The notes beneath the pieces are model-generated. The model saw only the letters and a program-made list of their open reading frames with translations, did not search any database and had not been told where the DNA came from. Below, piece after piece: positions 48,301 through 58,321 of a stretch of DNA of 64,000 nucleotides; position 1 is the stretch's first letter; each line of letters begins with the position of its first letter. This DNA comes from Alopecurus myosuroides (Eukaryota > Streptophyta > Magnoliopsida > Poales > Poaceae), in contig CM054063.1 in assembly GCA_028641055.1 (NCBI GenBank), forward strand, positions 41,797,304-41,861,303. The letters run 5' to 3'. The position numbers and the translations under genes were made by a program.

Positions 48301-48817
48301 CATGATGCTGCCCAGCAAGACCACTTTCCATGGCATCGTGCCCGGGATCTCCTGCAACCCGGTTGGCCGAGTGTGGATTGATGTGCTATTCGGTACTCGG
48401 GAGAACTGCCGTACTGAGCGTCTGCAGTTTGAAGTGGTGGATCATCAAAGCCCCTATCATGCTCTACTCGGCAGGCCTGCTCTGAGCAAGTTCATGGCCT
48501 CCACCCATGTGGCTTACCTGAAGATGAAGATCCCCGGGCCCAACGGCATCATCACCATCTCGGGAGATTACAAGAAGTCCATGGAGTGTGCCTCTGCTAG
48601 CTCTCAGCTGGCGGAATCGATGGTGATTGCTGCCGAGAAGAAGAAGATGTACGAGGTGGTGGCCATGGCTCAGTCCGCACAGGCTGGAGCACAAGGTGTG
48701 CCGAGTACTCAGCATGGTACTGCTTTCCAAGCTGCCAAGGAGACCAAGGCAGTCCAGGTTGACCCCGAGTTCCCGGAGCGCGTGGCCATCATTGGTGCCG
48801 GGTTGGCCGAGAAATAG
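45347..48817 (+). CDS. gag-pro: Element C gag-protease polyprotein (1,156 aa)
   Basis: Starts at ATG in CCCATGG at 45347 inside the LTR and reads through the primer site (PPRQLAPTVGQPAA). An upstream in-frame ATG at 45251 exists but lies in a poorer context; start choice also follows B. Order: Pro/Ala-rich N-terminus with a coiled coil near residues 185-220; retrotransposon gag core about residues 520-650 (WLNDYVTAVHIANGNRRWAV); Cys/His cluster about residue 760 (CSFHTHHPSRPANHTTRQC), possibly replacing a usual zinc knuckle; Asn/Gly-rich tract about residues 830-875; aspartic protease core with DNGSS at residue 964 (DNG rather than DTG/DSG). It forms the capsid and processes the polyprotein. 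Ends in TAG at the gag/pol boundary. Confidence 0.93.
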   Translation: MASAVTPPRQLAPTVGQPAALAGVTVRTGSSSAERVVCGLVHRFGSFDFVTDNAGCFGGKAMPEGGSVISFGSHLVYVATVANDAYPELVHDAEDPPAVVAARGRPACSSACCAEVMVTGVAANVGAAATGAAAVVEEVDDPPAGGRTHRPYEKESNLPPSTSTVIPASAARTGMPTPTDVELLAVREQLERQRQELLAEQAELEKIRLELSLDQLEYNKAHGFTPVTRRPSRVGATRRNLGAEMATVAEEPAQSATANTFTRPRYSTPAKTLRAAEAVAAELPRLEGEARRRQQERLGELVLEAARQNEEFRKANPGAGASQVVHSHAARSNDQASSPHPSREKSRSGRTGRDRQMQVYDPAAAAKQVVVPQQPGQEHNAARAGSQVHQAQSRVREAARPGTSRQPAAPPTRQRQQPRPVAPVANPVEQPAAMQVDRYDDGYSAMEMAGYDIHDRVGERVLAPGDARHQLDRISLSARLESTGPPGPECFGPRIMNEPSVKGFQLARGTKSYNGSTKPEDWLNDYVTAVHIANGNRRWAVRYVPQMLEGPARTWLNNLPKNSINCWLDFSDAFISNFTSTYKRPNRPQQLSACRQREDETDREYLTRWSTLRNTCEGVNEAQAITWFAQGCRHGSMLWQRLQREMPNTLAETIKIADQYALGDPTQPLMDSSEPRRNFNSSKRNEFRNKRRVDARYDPEEVNAVNIGGGGGQRQKPAGAYGQNQNQGQGNKKPFRTAQSGSGNSEQPKKFVFDDMKDGPCSFHTHHPSRPANHTTRQCEWWDVIKSDGLPPPPPLPAANATVQPTRAPAARPPVYPRRENVNQVALGANQNFNNERYRNNNNNYNRNNNNRGNNNYQGNNNGNNGNNGNNGGNGPNQYQEHHESYMIFTSEAVDKQSQHRRAMEVNAVIPAVPHYMYWCDQEIRWTRADHPKVMPNPGTYALVLDPTFLGPEKNVRFSKVLIDNGSSINIVYKDTLEKLGLAENMMLPSKTTFHGIVPGISCNPVGRVWIDVLFGTRENCRTERLQFEVVDHQSPYHALLGRPALSKFMASTHVAYLKMKIPGPNGIITISGDYKKSMECASASSQLAESMVIAAEKKKMYEVVAMAQSAQAGAQGVPSTQHGTAFQAAKETKAVQVDPEFPERVAIIGAGLAEK
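45377..45394 (+). other. Element C primer-binding site (tRNA-Lys)
   Basis: TGGCGCCCACCGTGGGGC begins two bases after the 5' LTR. It is complementary to the last 18 bases of plant tRNA-Lys(CUU) with CCA. It is also translated as part of gag, so its sequence is under double constraint. Confidence 0.85.
48815..48817 (+). promoter_or_regulatory. Conserved in-frame UAG between gag-protease and pol
   Basis: The context is GAG AAA TAG GAA. The frame is open before (to 45347) and after (to 52369). The same codon in the same context is in A (16738-16740) and B (39656-39658, minus). Related gypsy proteins, as I recall them, run through this place without interruption (GAGL..K.E..L..FLREN.DVFAW), so the TAG replaces or adds one codon. 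Termination suppression would give a gag-pol fusion at low level. Confidence 0.75.
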
Positions 48818-51800
48818 GAAAGCGCGCTCATCCACTTCCTCCGTGAGAATCGGGATGTTTTCGCCTGGACCAATGAAGATTTACCAGGAGTCCCGAGGGA
48901 GTTGGTTGAGCACTCTTTGCATGTGCGTCCTGACGCCAAGCCCGTGAAGCAGGCCTTGCGCCGTTTCGGGGATGAGAGAAGGAAGGCCATCGGTGATCAA
49001 ATCACCAAGCTGCTGATCAGTAACTTCATCATGGAAGTGCTGCACCCGGACTGGTTGGCCAACCCGGTCATGGTCGAGAAGAAAAAGGAAGATCCCAAGG
49101 CTGCCACCGCATGGCGCATGTGTGTCGACTACACCGACTTGAACAAGGCATGCCCCAAGGATCCTTTCCCGCTACCTCGCATCGATCAGGTGATCGACTC
49201 CACTGCCGGCTGTGAGCTGTTGTCTTTCATAGATGCTTACTCTGGTTTCCACCAGATTGCACTCAACCCTGCTGATCAAATAAAGACTACTTTCATTACC
49301 CCGTACGGGGCTTATTGCTATCGTGTCATGTGTTTTGGCCTGAGGAACGCGGGTGCAACCTATCAGAGATGCATGCAGAAATGCTTGCACGACCAACTCG
49401 GCAAGAATGTGCAGGTGTACGTAGATGACATTGTCATCAAAACGAATAAAACACATACTCTGCTTGCCGACTTGGAGGAAACCTTTGCTAACCTACGCAG
49501 GTACAAAATGAAACTGAATCCGAGTAAGTGCACCTTTGGTGTACCAGCTGGAAAGCTACTCGGTTTCCTGGTTTCTAGTCGGGGCATTGAAGCCAATCCG
49601 TCTAAGATAAAAGCTATTGAAAGCATGTCTTTGCCGAGATCATTGAAAAATGTGCAGAAGTTCACGGGTTGTTTGGCATCTCTGAGCCGTTTCCTAGGCC
49701 GAATGGGCGAGAAAGCTCTGCCTCTGTACCAGCTGATGAAGAAAAGCGACAAGTTTGTCTGGACCCCGCAAGCGGATGTGGCATTCAATGAGCTGAAAGC
49801 AATGTTGGCTAGCGCTCCTGTCCTGGCTAGTCCGCTACCCAAGGAGCCTATGCTGCTATACATTGCCGCGACTAACCGAGTAGTCAGCGTGGTGATAGTG
49901 GTGGAGCGAGAAGAAGAAGGCAAGAGTGTGCAGCGCCCTGTGTACTATTTGAGTGAGGTGTTGTCGAGCTCCAAGCAAAACTATCCACATTACCAGAAGA
50001 TGACATATGGTGTGTACCTGGGCGCCAGGAAGCTGAAACATTACTTCCAGGAGCATCCCATCACTGTTGTGAGCTCGGCTCCCATTTCTGACATCATGGG
50101 CAACAAGGAGGCAAGTGGCCGAGTAGCAAAGTGGGCAATTGAGCTAGCCGCGTATGCTCCCGCGTATACGAGAAGAGAAGCAATCAAGTCTCAGGTACTG
50201 GCGGAATTTCTTGTGGACTGGGCCGAGATGCAGTATGAACCTCCCGCTCCAGTTTCCAACTATTGGAAGATGCACTTTGATGGCTCAAAGGTGAAAGAAG
50301 GCCTTGGTGCTGGCGTTGTGCTTACATCGCCCAAGCGGGATCAGCTCAAATATGTGATGCAGATTCATTTCAAGGCATCCAACAATGTAGCCGAGTACGA
50401 GGCAGTGGTGCATGGTTTGCGAGTAGCAAAGGAGGTTGGTGTGCAACGCATTATCTGCTATGGCGACTCAGATCTGGTGGTGCAGCAAGTCTCAGGTACC
50501 TGGGATGCCTTGGATGCCAACATGGCGTCGTATCGCTTCCTGGTGCAGTCAATGACTGGGTTTTTCGAAGGCTGTGAGTTCCAGCACATTCGCCGAGCAG
50601 AAAACGAAGCAGCAGACGAGCTGTCCAAGTTGGGATCTTCTCGGCAGTCCATCCCAGCAGGGATTGCCTTGGAGCATTTGAGGAAGCCATCCATCGAGCC
50701 TTCCCCCAACTCGGAATCCATCTTTGTTCCCTCTCTGCCAAGTGAAGAATCAGACCCAATGGAGATTGACTGGGAGAGTGCTGCAGGGAACCCGGGGACT
50801 GCCGTCCTATACTCGGGGACTGCCGTTCCCTACCCGGGGACTGCCGTCCTATACTCGGGGACTGCCGTTCCCTACCCGGGGACTGCCGTTCCCTACCCGG
50901 GGACTGCCACTCCCTACTCGGGGACTGCCATTCCTTACTCGGGGACTGCCGCCCTTAACCCAGAAGCAGTTGCATTCATTGAAGAAGTTCTCGCCAATCG
51001 ATCTGGGCTGCAGAGAAGCGCTCCTACTCCTCCTGTGCAACCACCAGAGCCTGTCCCAATGGAAATGGACGAACCAGTGTTTCCCGTGCGGGAGACACCG
51101 AGTTGGGCAATGCCCATATTATCCTTTCTAAGGGACGGTACTTTACCTGAAGATGAGGTGACTGCGAGGCAGATTCAGAGAAGATCCAAGGGCTACGCCT
51201 TAGTCCGAGACGTGCTGCACAAGAGAAGTGCCACTGGTGTGCTGCAACGCTGTGTGAGCCCAGAGGAAGGAGAAGAAATCCTGGTGGAGATACATCAAGG
51301 GGAATGTGGGCATCACGCCTCTTCTCGGGCTTTAGTCAAGAAAGCTTTTCGGCATGGCTTCTACTGGCTCACTGCATTGCAGCAAGCTGAGGACATTGTG
51401 AGGAAGTGCGCCGGCTGCCAGATGTTCGCAAGTAAGATTCACATGCCAGCATCCGAGTTGAAAACAATTCCTATCACATGGCCTTTTGCTGTTTGGTGCC
51501 TGGATATGGTTGGCCCTTTCAAGCCGGCTAAGGGCAATATGACACATATCTTGGTCATGGTGGACAAGTTCACCAAGTGGATCGAGGTGAAGCCTATTCG
51601 GAAGTGCGATGGAGTCACAGCCGTGAAGTTTGTGAAAGATGTGATCATGAGATATGGCTACCCGCACAGTATCATCACCGACAACGGCACCAACTTTGCA
51701 GAGGGGGCAATGGTGCGATTTTGCAGAGATAAGCATATCCGACTAGACGTTGCGTCAGTCGCGCACCCTGCCTCCAATGGGCAAGTTGAGAGAGCGAATG

Positions 51801-52369
51801 GGATGGTACTGGCAGGCATCAAGCCGAGGCTGATTGAGCCACTGCTGAAAACACCTGGGTGTTGGCTAGAAGAGTTGCCAGCGGTGTTGTGGAGTCTAAG
51901 GACTACCCCTAACCGGTCAACCGGCTACACGCCATTCTTCTTGGTATACGGGGCTGAGGCCGTGTTGCCAATAGACTTAGAGCATGACTCCCCCCGAGTA
52001 GCCCTCTACACTGAGGTGGAGGCGAGAGAAGCTCGAGAAGACGACGTTGACCTGCTTGAAGAAGCAAGAGAGCTGACTCTGTCACGTTCGGCTATCTACC
52101 AGCAAAACCTGCGGCGCTATCATAGCCGAAAGGTGAACCCAAGGGTTTTCCGAGAAGGAGACATGGTCCTTAGGCTTGTGCAGCGCACAGCCGGGATGCA
52201 CAAGTTGTCTCCTCCGTGGGAAGGGCCTTTCATTGTCAGCAAAGCGCTGCACAATGACGCGTACTATCTTGTAGATGTGCGCCCATCGCAGGCGAACAGG
52301 GCAGATAAAGCTGGAGAGGAAACCAAGCGTCCCTGGAATGTAGCTCTACTTCGTCGTTTTCATTCGTAA
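48818..52369 (+). CDS. pol: Element C pol: RT, RNase H, second RNase H, integrase (1,183 aa)
   Basis: Same frame as gag, with no own ATG near the start, so expression probably depends on passing the TAG. Reverse transcriptase: YVDD encoded at 49418-49429 (about residue 201). RNase H: about residues 340-420. A second RNase H of the archaeal-like type known in Tat elements: FDGS about residue 486, AEYEA, GDSD about 549, ENEAADELSKL about 594. Then a linker of 8-residue repeats (about 656-711). Integrase: H-H near 830 and C-x2-C near 865, catalytic Asp 896, Asp 955 and Glu 991 (D-x35-E), C-terminal domain ending LLRRFHS. The enzyme copies element RNA and inserts it. All key residues are present. 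Confidence 0.94.
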   Translation, partial: ESALIHFLRENRDVFAWTNEDLPGVPRELVEHSLHVRPDAKPVKQALRRFGDERRKAIGDQITKLLISNFIMEVLHPDWLANPVMVEKKKEDPKAATAWRMCVDYTDLNKACPKDPFPLPRIDQVIDSTAGCELLSFIDAYSGFHQIALNPADQIKTTFITPYGAYCYRVMCFGLRNAGATYQRCMQKCLHDQLGKNVQVYVDDIVIKTNKTHTLLADLEETFANLRRYKMKLNPSKCTFGVPAGKLLGFLVSSRGIEANPSKIKAIESMSLPRSLKNVQKFTGCLASLSRFLGRMGEKALPLYQLMKKSDKFVWTPQADVAFNELKAMLASAPVLASPLPKEPMLLYIAATNRVVSVVIVVEREEEGKSVQRPVYYLSEVLSSSKQNYPHYQKMTYGVYLGARKLKHYFQEHPITVVSSAPISDIMGNKEASGRVAKWAIELAAYAPAYTRREAIKSQVLAEFLVDWAEMQYEPPAPVSNYWKMHFDGSKVKEGLGAGVVLTSPKRDQLKYVMQIHFKASNNVAEYEAVVHGLRVAKEVGVQRIICYGDSDLVVQQVSGTWDALDANMASYRFLVQSMTGFFEGCEFQHIRRAENEAADELSKLGSSRQSIPAGIALEHLRKPSIEPSPNSESIFVPSLPSEESDPMEIDWESAAGNPGTAVLYSGTAVPYPGTAVLYSGTAVPYPGTAVPYPGTATPYSGTAIPYSGTAALNPEAVAFIEEVLANRSGLQRSAPTPPVQPPEPVPMEMDEPVFPVRETPSWAMPILSFLRDGTLPEDEVTARQIQRRSKGYALVRDVLHKRSATGVLQRCVSPEEGEEILVEIHQGECGHHASSRALVKKAFRHGFYWLTALQQAEDIVRKCAGCQMFASKIHMPASELKTIPITWPFAVWCLDMVGPFKPAKGNMTHILVMVDKFTKWIEVKPIRKCDGVTAVKFVKDVIMRYGYPHSIITDNGTNFAEGAMVRFCRDKHIRLDVASVAHPASNGQVERANGMVLAGIKPRLIEPLLKTPGCWLEELPAVLWSLRTTPNRSTGYTPFFLVYGAEAVLPIDLEHDSPRVALYTEVEAREAREDDVDLLEEARELTLSRSAIYQQNLRRYHSRKVNPRVFREGDMVLRLVQRTAGMHKLSPPWEGPFIVSKALHNDAYYLVDVRPSQANRADKAGEETKRPWNVALLRRFHS
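50785..50955 (+). repeat. 24-bp minisatellite in pol linker
   Basis: About eight tandem units of roughly 24 bp of the type 'cggggactgccgttccctac' encode repeats like SGTAVPYP between the second RNase H and integrase. A has about four units and B about five at the same place, so the copy number changes between copies without breaking the frame. Confidence 0.88.
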
Positions 52370-53043
52370 GCAAAGATGTGTATGTACCCTTTCATCCGAG
52401 TTGAAATTCTACTCTGCAATCTAAAATTATTCTCGGGGACTGCCCTCGCCCAAAATTGCTCTAAGTGTTTTTACTCGGCTTGTTCCTTTATCTATTCGGT
52501 TGCTTCACTTCAGAACTCAAAAGTGCATTGAGTACTGTGTTTAAACCTATATGCCAACTCTTCGACTTCGCTGCTGTCCGAAACCCGGCTTCATGGCAAG
52601 CAAGAGAACAAGCAAAAGGTCAATGAGCACACGAAAATCGCTAAGGAAGAAAAAGTGCAGGAACCGAGTAGATTGTCGGTTACTTTTTGTTCCTTGTTTT
52701 CGTCTTCTCGGCTAGGTGGTGGGCTGCGTTATCATGATTGTTTTCTAGCGGCTAAGTATTTGCAGTCTTGTTCTTTGATTCTTGTGACTCGAATACCAAA
52801 CAAGCGACAAGTCGCAGGTAGAGCAGAGATGAAAAGACAGGGTGAATAAGAAAAGCTACTCGGGGACTTGCATGGAAACACAACTCGGCATTAAGCCATT
52901 GTCGTCCAAATTGATTAATGTCAAATAAAACTGAGTGGGCATAAAAACTGAGTAGCGAGCGAAAACAAATATTGTTTGATACATATGCTCCCGGCATCCC
53001 GGGGATCTGATAAATGTTCAAGTTAAAAAAGTTGCAGGTGGCC
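52370..53043. other. Element C spacer between pol and antisense gene
   Basis: 674 bp without coding sequence between two convergent genes. It holds CTCGGGGACT twice (near 52433 and 52859), resembling the polypurine tract. Both transcripts should end or overlap here. Confidence 0.6.
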
Positions 53044-56000
53044 TCAGGTTGAGGAGGCAGTGTTCTCGGCGCTGGCATGGGCAGTTGTTTCCTCGACGGC
53101 TGTCTTGGCAGCAGTTTCTTCGGCGGTGGCTTTCTCGGCAGCTTCTTCGTTGTTGGTGGCGCCCGTTTCCGCCTGCATGGCGGCGGACTCATCCACCTCA
53201 ACATCATCCTGGGTGGCCGTCTGCTCGGATGTAGCTGTGGCCACCGAGATGGGGCCTGGAGCCGAAGAGGAGCCAGCGGTGTGGCTAGGAGGTGGCACCG
53301 TGTCGTCAAGAGCAGCACCCGAGGAGGTGCCGAAGTCGAGTGGCTCGCTGTCGATGTGCGCCCCTTCGTCTTCATCGCTACTCGCGACGACGGTGGCCTT
53401 GCCCTTCCCAGCTTTGCCCTTGGGAGATTCGAAGTACTCCCCAAGTTCCTCCTCATCGTCATCTTCGTCGTCCTCGTACTCGGTGTCGGGTTCGGGGACG
53501 CCATCGATGTAGACCTCCGTCTCGGCGCACTCTGCGACATCATATGCAATCTGCTTGCGCAAGGCCACGCTGTCGGCATCAGTCTCCCACTTGGAGTTAT
53601 TGCGCTTCCCGCGGATGAGCTGCATATCCAGGTTCTCATACCAGGACGCAATGCAGAGAAGCATCACGTCCGCACCAGCACGGGCTCCGGAGGCTCGCCA
53701 CTTCTTCAACTCGGCCTTCACGCCTTCCAGCTTGAGGGCGAGCGCCCGCATGCTTTTTGGCTCAGGATCATGGGGCCAGAACAGCCGGTGGAGCTCAAAG
53801 CCCGCATGCATCAAATCAGTCCCGCAGCCGGCCAGCTGTTCGAAGTAACCTTTGAGCACCACCAAGCTGTCCTCGATATCAGCCCTGGTGTCAATCGGCT
53901 CACCCAGCGAGAGGCGAACTGCTCGGGCCTTGGCTATCGTGGGCGCAGAGGTAGACTCAAGACGAGGCCAAATATCTGAAATAGCAAGTGGCAAGATCAA
54001 AAAACCTAGATAGAAAAAAGGAATCCGAGAAGGAATAAGACCGAGAAGAAAAGATGCAAGGAAGAAAAGAACTTACCGACTAGTTGGCGGCGCAGCTGCT
54101 GCAGCTTGATTCTCCAGGATTCCTCGTTGCTAATCTGCTTTGATTGGACCTGGCGCAGGGTGTCCATCTGAGCGAAAAGATCAGCATTGGTTTTCTTCAG
54201 AGTCTCGCACTCAGCCTCGAGGGCCCTCTCCTTGGCCTTGAAAGTGGTCTCGGCCTTGGCTTTCTCGGCGATGGCCGCGTCCCTCTCGGAGCCAATCTTC
54301 ACGGCGTCTTGGAGTGCTTGCTGAAGTCGGAGCTGCAGGGACTCCATCTCGGTGGTGTGGTCCTTCACCAGGGCTACGGCCTGGTCAGACAGCTGCTTTT
54401 CCACCGCTGCTGGCTGGACGCAATCTTGGTGCGCCTCAGCAAATGACTTATAATCTTCTGCGAAAAGATAAGATGAGGTCAGTAAGCGGGCAGAGAAGAA
54501 CCGAGTTCAAGGACATACCGAGTAAAACAGCAAACTCACCTTCAAGTTTCTTTATGGTGGCCTCGGCGTTCGCCACGAAAGCGCGGCACTTCTCGTGCTC
54601 GTCGACTAGGGCCTTCAGGTTAGCTGCAGAGAAGGAAAGGTTAGTGCCAAAGAAAGCAGGAGCGGGCGTAAAAATAAAACGCAGAAACCGCGTAGCTAAA
54701 AGGCCTACCCTGCACTTCAGCCAGCTGCTGGCTGCTCTCATTGGCGTTTTTGCTTGCGGCCTCGGCATCTGCCTTCTCTTTCTCCAGTGCGGTGATGCGT
54801 CTCCTGGCGATGGAGTGGTTCCAGAGAAGGATGCGGTACAAGTTGGTCCGCTTGAGAACGCTATCCTGAAAACCGAGAAGAAAATGAGTTAGGCAAAGCA
54901 GAGAAGATTCGGTCCGAGTAGGAGGCTACTCGGAGAGTATCCACCTACTCGACCCAAATCTCGGGGACTGGGAGTGATGGTGAGAAAGAAGAAAGGCGAG
55001 TAGAAGAGAAGAAAATTCAACTCGGAAAAGGCAAAAAGACTTACTGCGTAGCTCTGTTCGATATCTTCGGCATTCTTGCGATGCAAGAACATCTTGGCTG
55101 CGAGGGTTGCGGTATCGGTGGAGACGGACATGGGCTGGTGTCCCAGGTCGATCTTGTTCCACTCCACGCGGTAGTGGTCGACGGAGCCAAGGGTCAAGCC
55201 GTGCCACTTCTCCTCACCGAGAACCCCGCTGTCCCACTTGGCGCTGATGTAGCCGACAGTATCCAGTACCTGCTCAAGACCCTTGGAGGTTATTGGCTTG
55301 TCTTGGGGTCCTCGAGAAGCAATATTGACGGGTTTATTCTGGGCTGGATCGAAGGGAGGAGTATTCCTGGCTACTGCTTTCCTCCCCTTCTGAATAGCTA
55401 CAGCTTTATCTTGGGGAGGGAAGCCGATGCTATGTTGGTGGCTAACCTCAATCATATATTCCGGGTAGCAAGGCTGGCCAGCAGCGCGAGCGCCCGCAGA
55501 GAGTGCAGCAGGAATCGGGCCGGAGTCGCGGATCACGAGTGCTCCGCCTGCAGATGCGCCTTGCTCTCTGGCCCTTTTCTTCGTCTGCTCCTTCTCGATC
55601 TTCTGCTTCTCGGGGTCCTCGGGTTTCTTCCCCTCTGTCTTGGCCTTTGCCTTCTCGGCGACTGCTTCCTCGGCAGCTCGCTTCTCGGCTTTCTTCTGTT
55701 CAGCCCTGGCCTTCTTCTGCTCGGCCTTGGCTCTCTCAGCAGTTTCTTTCTCGGCTTTGGCCTTCTCGGCGGCTTCCTCCTTGGCCTTGGCCTCCTCGGC
55801 AGCCACCTTATCGGCAGTCTTCTTCTCAGAAGGGCCCTTCTCGGAGCAGTAATCCCTCAGAGCGTCAAGGGCCCGTTGCCTGGTTACTCGCCCAGGAGGG
55901 CTGGAGGTGTCCTTACTCTGTGGCGACAAGGAAGATGTCGGCGGTGTAGGGTCTTGCGCAGTTGGTGGCGCTGCAGACCCGTCGCCCAGGGCAGTTTCTA

Positions 56001-58153
56001 GCTGGGCGCTACTCGGAACGCCGCCTGGCAACGGATAAACATCCGTGACGGTGGCGTCCGCAGCGGTGTTGTCTCCTACTTGCTGCTCGGCAGCAAGATT
56101 GTCTCGTGCACCAGCCTCTGTGCTGGTTTGCTCTTGTTCTACTTCAGGCCGCTCGGGGGCGGCAGTGTCTGGCATATCCTGGTCTCGGACCTCCTCGGCA
56201 TTGCTAGCCGGAGGAGAAGGTGGTCTTTCGGGGTGGACGGCAGCGTCCTGAGCTACCGCTTCTGATCCTGCTCCCTGAGCGGAAGTGATCGGTGCTTTGG
56301 CGGCAGCAGCGTGGGCAGTGTTGTCCTCCTCGTCGTCATCGACGTTGATCAGAGGAATTGGAGTTTCCTTGGCTTGGCCGGATGCGCAAGCGGCGTTCAC
56401 GTCCAGGGGAGCTCTGCGGAAAGAGGAGAAGGGAATCAGGAATTGGAAGAAAATGGGGAAAATGGTACTGCGCGAGAAGAAAGACGACCGGGAAGGAAGC
56501 TTACGCGGTAGTGGAAGAGAGCTGTTTCCTCTTTCTCTTCGTGGTGAGCTTGGTGGGCTTCTTCTTCTCGGGGGTCTCTCCCTCCTCGGCGGGCTTCTTC
56601 TTCTTCTTGGCAGGGGGCGCTTGTGCTTCGCCGCCTGTCCGTTTGCGGGTTTCGGGAGGGGCAACCGACAGAGGCTTGACGACAAGGGGCGCATCGCCCT
56701 CGTTCTCGCCCTCATCCTCGTCGTCCTTCCCCGCAGCGGCCTCATCTGAGAAATTCAAAGGAAAGAAGAAGTGAATCAGAAATAGCAATACAAGGAGTTG
56801 ATGCTTCCCGGAAACAAGCAAGATGAGGATGCTATTACCGTCAGAGCCGTCGTCCGCCCAAGTGTTAAGGACGTCGCGTTTCTCGGGAACGGGGCTGCTC
56901 TGCTCCGAGTCATCAGAGGGGGGTACATCATCCTCCTCGCGATCCTTGGACCAGTTGTCCTCGAAGACCTCGCTGCTTTCAGTGAGCTGGCGAGTAAGAG
57001 TCTGAAAGGCAGAGAAGGATCACAAGTTAGCCGAGTACCAGAAAAGAACTCTACTCGGGTAGGCGTGCACCCACGAAGCACACTGAGCCTAGGCTTTTTT
57101 CTAAGTTTCCTACTCGACGAGGCGTGCAGGCACAAAGCACACTAAGCCTAAGGCGATTTAGCTAAGTGTCCTACTCGGTGCACAAGGGGATTGCTAGTCG
57201 AGGCGAAAAGAGAAGTTATCTACTCGGAAGGCAGAGACGAAAACAGAGTAAGGGAGACGTACCCGTAAGATTGGAGTCCTACGGCTGAACGGGAGGAACC
57301 CGTACCGCCACTTCTCGTTGAGGCTGGTCTTCAGGATGTTCCTGGCAAGCCGGGGAACGTCAGCGTCGTCGATCTCGACGGTGGTGGTCCTGGTGCAATC
57401 GCGAGGCCCTCCCATGTAACACATGAGGTGGCATCGCTCCTGCAGAGGGAGCACCCGGCGTTTGATCCAGCACGCTACTGGATCGTCATTCCTGAGGCCA
57501 TGCGTCTTCAGCCAGGCGAGTTGCGTTTCTATCTCGGTGGCATTCTCGTCGTTGACGGGCTTCTCCTTCCAATTCGACCCGAGTGGAGCACGCTTGCTCC
57601 AAGGGGGCAGGTTGATCCGATCGTCGACGGGGGCTCCATCAGCGGCGGCAACGTTCCTCACGTAGAAGAACGTTTGCTGCCACATTCGGCAGGAATCCAG
57701 CCCCTGGATGCGGGGGTGGTTCGTCCCGTTCCGCTGCACCATCATGGCGCAGCCGACGTCGGTGGCGCGGGGAACGCCCGCGCTGTCCTTCTTCCCGACG
57801 GATTGCTGGCGAAGATGGAAGTAGTGGAGCCACGTCTCCACGGTGGGCCTGATGCCGAGGAAAGCCTCGCACACCACGGCGTGGTATGCGAGGAAAACGA
57901 CTGCATTGGGCGGCAGATGGTGCATCTGCAGCCCGAAGTGATTCAGGAACTTACGCATGAAGTCCGATGCTGGCAGCCCGAACCCGCGCTCGAAGTGGGA
58001 CATGAACACCACGCGCTCTCCGTCCCTGGGCTTGGGCACGACCTCGTCGCCGGGTGCCCGGCACTCCACGCCGGGGGGAACCCTTCTCTCGTTCACGAGC
58101 CAGGCGAGGTTGGCTTGGGTGATGGAGGAACCGGCCCAGCAGGACTTGGCCAT
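53044..58153 (-). CDS. Element C antisense gene, eight exons, intact (1,405 aa)
   Basis: ATG at 58153 (ACCATGG). Exons: 57263-58153, 56839-57001, 56505-56745, 55045-56413, 54709-54865, 54540-54623, 54077-54457, 53044-53975; all introns GT-AG. Summed exon length is 4,218 bases, exactly 1,406 codons with the stop, and phases agree at every junction. Exon 1 (residues 1-297) resembles the 'putative gypsy type transposon' domain (Transposase_28), with HFERGFGLPASDFMRKFLNH and LHYFHLRQQS. Exons 2-3 are acidic then basic (PAKKKKKP, possible nuclear signal). Exon 4 has a long Ala/Glu/Lys coiled coil. Exons 5-7 are further coiled coil. Exon 8 has KKWRASGARAGAD and acidic runs. No transposase catalytic site is seen. 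Role unknown; a nuclear or chromatin-related accessory protein is a guess. Confidence 0.85.
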
Positions 58154-58313
58154 GGTTGCGAGTGGAAGAATCGGAAATCAAACGGGGTTGGTGGTGGAGC
58201 GAGTCCGCGGCGGCGCAGAGGCTAGCGCGGCGGCGGAGCGCTCGGTGGCGGAGAAGAACGGGAGGAAGAAGAGGAAATGAGCAGGGAAGGGGAAAAGAGA
58301 GTTACCGCGGGGG

Positions 58314-58321
58314 TATTTATA
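58314..58321 (-). promoter_or_regulatory. TATA box of C antisense gene
   Basis: Minus strand TATAAATA (58314-58321) in the context GGTATAAATACCCCC, 161 bp upstream of the ATG. B has the same sequence in the same place. It lies about 515 bp inside the 3' LTR and points away from it, so the gene appears to have a promoter separate from the LTR. Confidence 0.68.

Noticed and set aside
48700..48817. Small intron removing the UAG between gag and pol
   Set aside because: The sequence up to the TAG aligns as protein with other gypsy elements and stays coding; no good donor was evident. Kept only as the alternative explanation to readthrough.
53077..53979. Long plus-strand open frame (300 codons) opposite exon 8 of the antisense gene
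   Set aside because: Shadow of the GC-biased coding strand; the minus-strand frame has domain similarity to A and B and correct splice phases.
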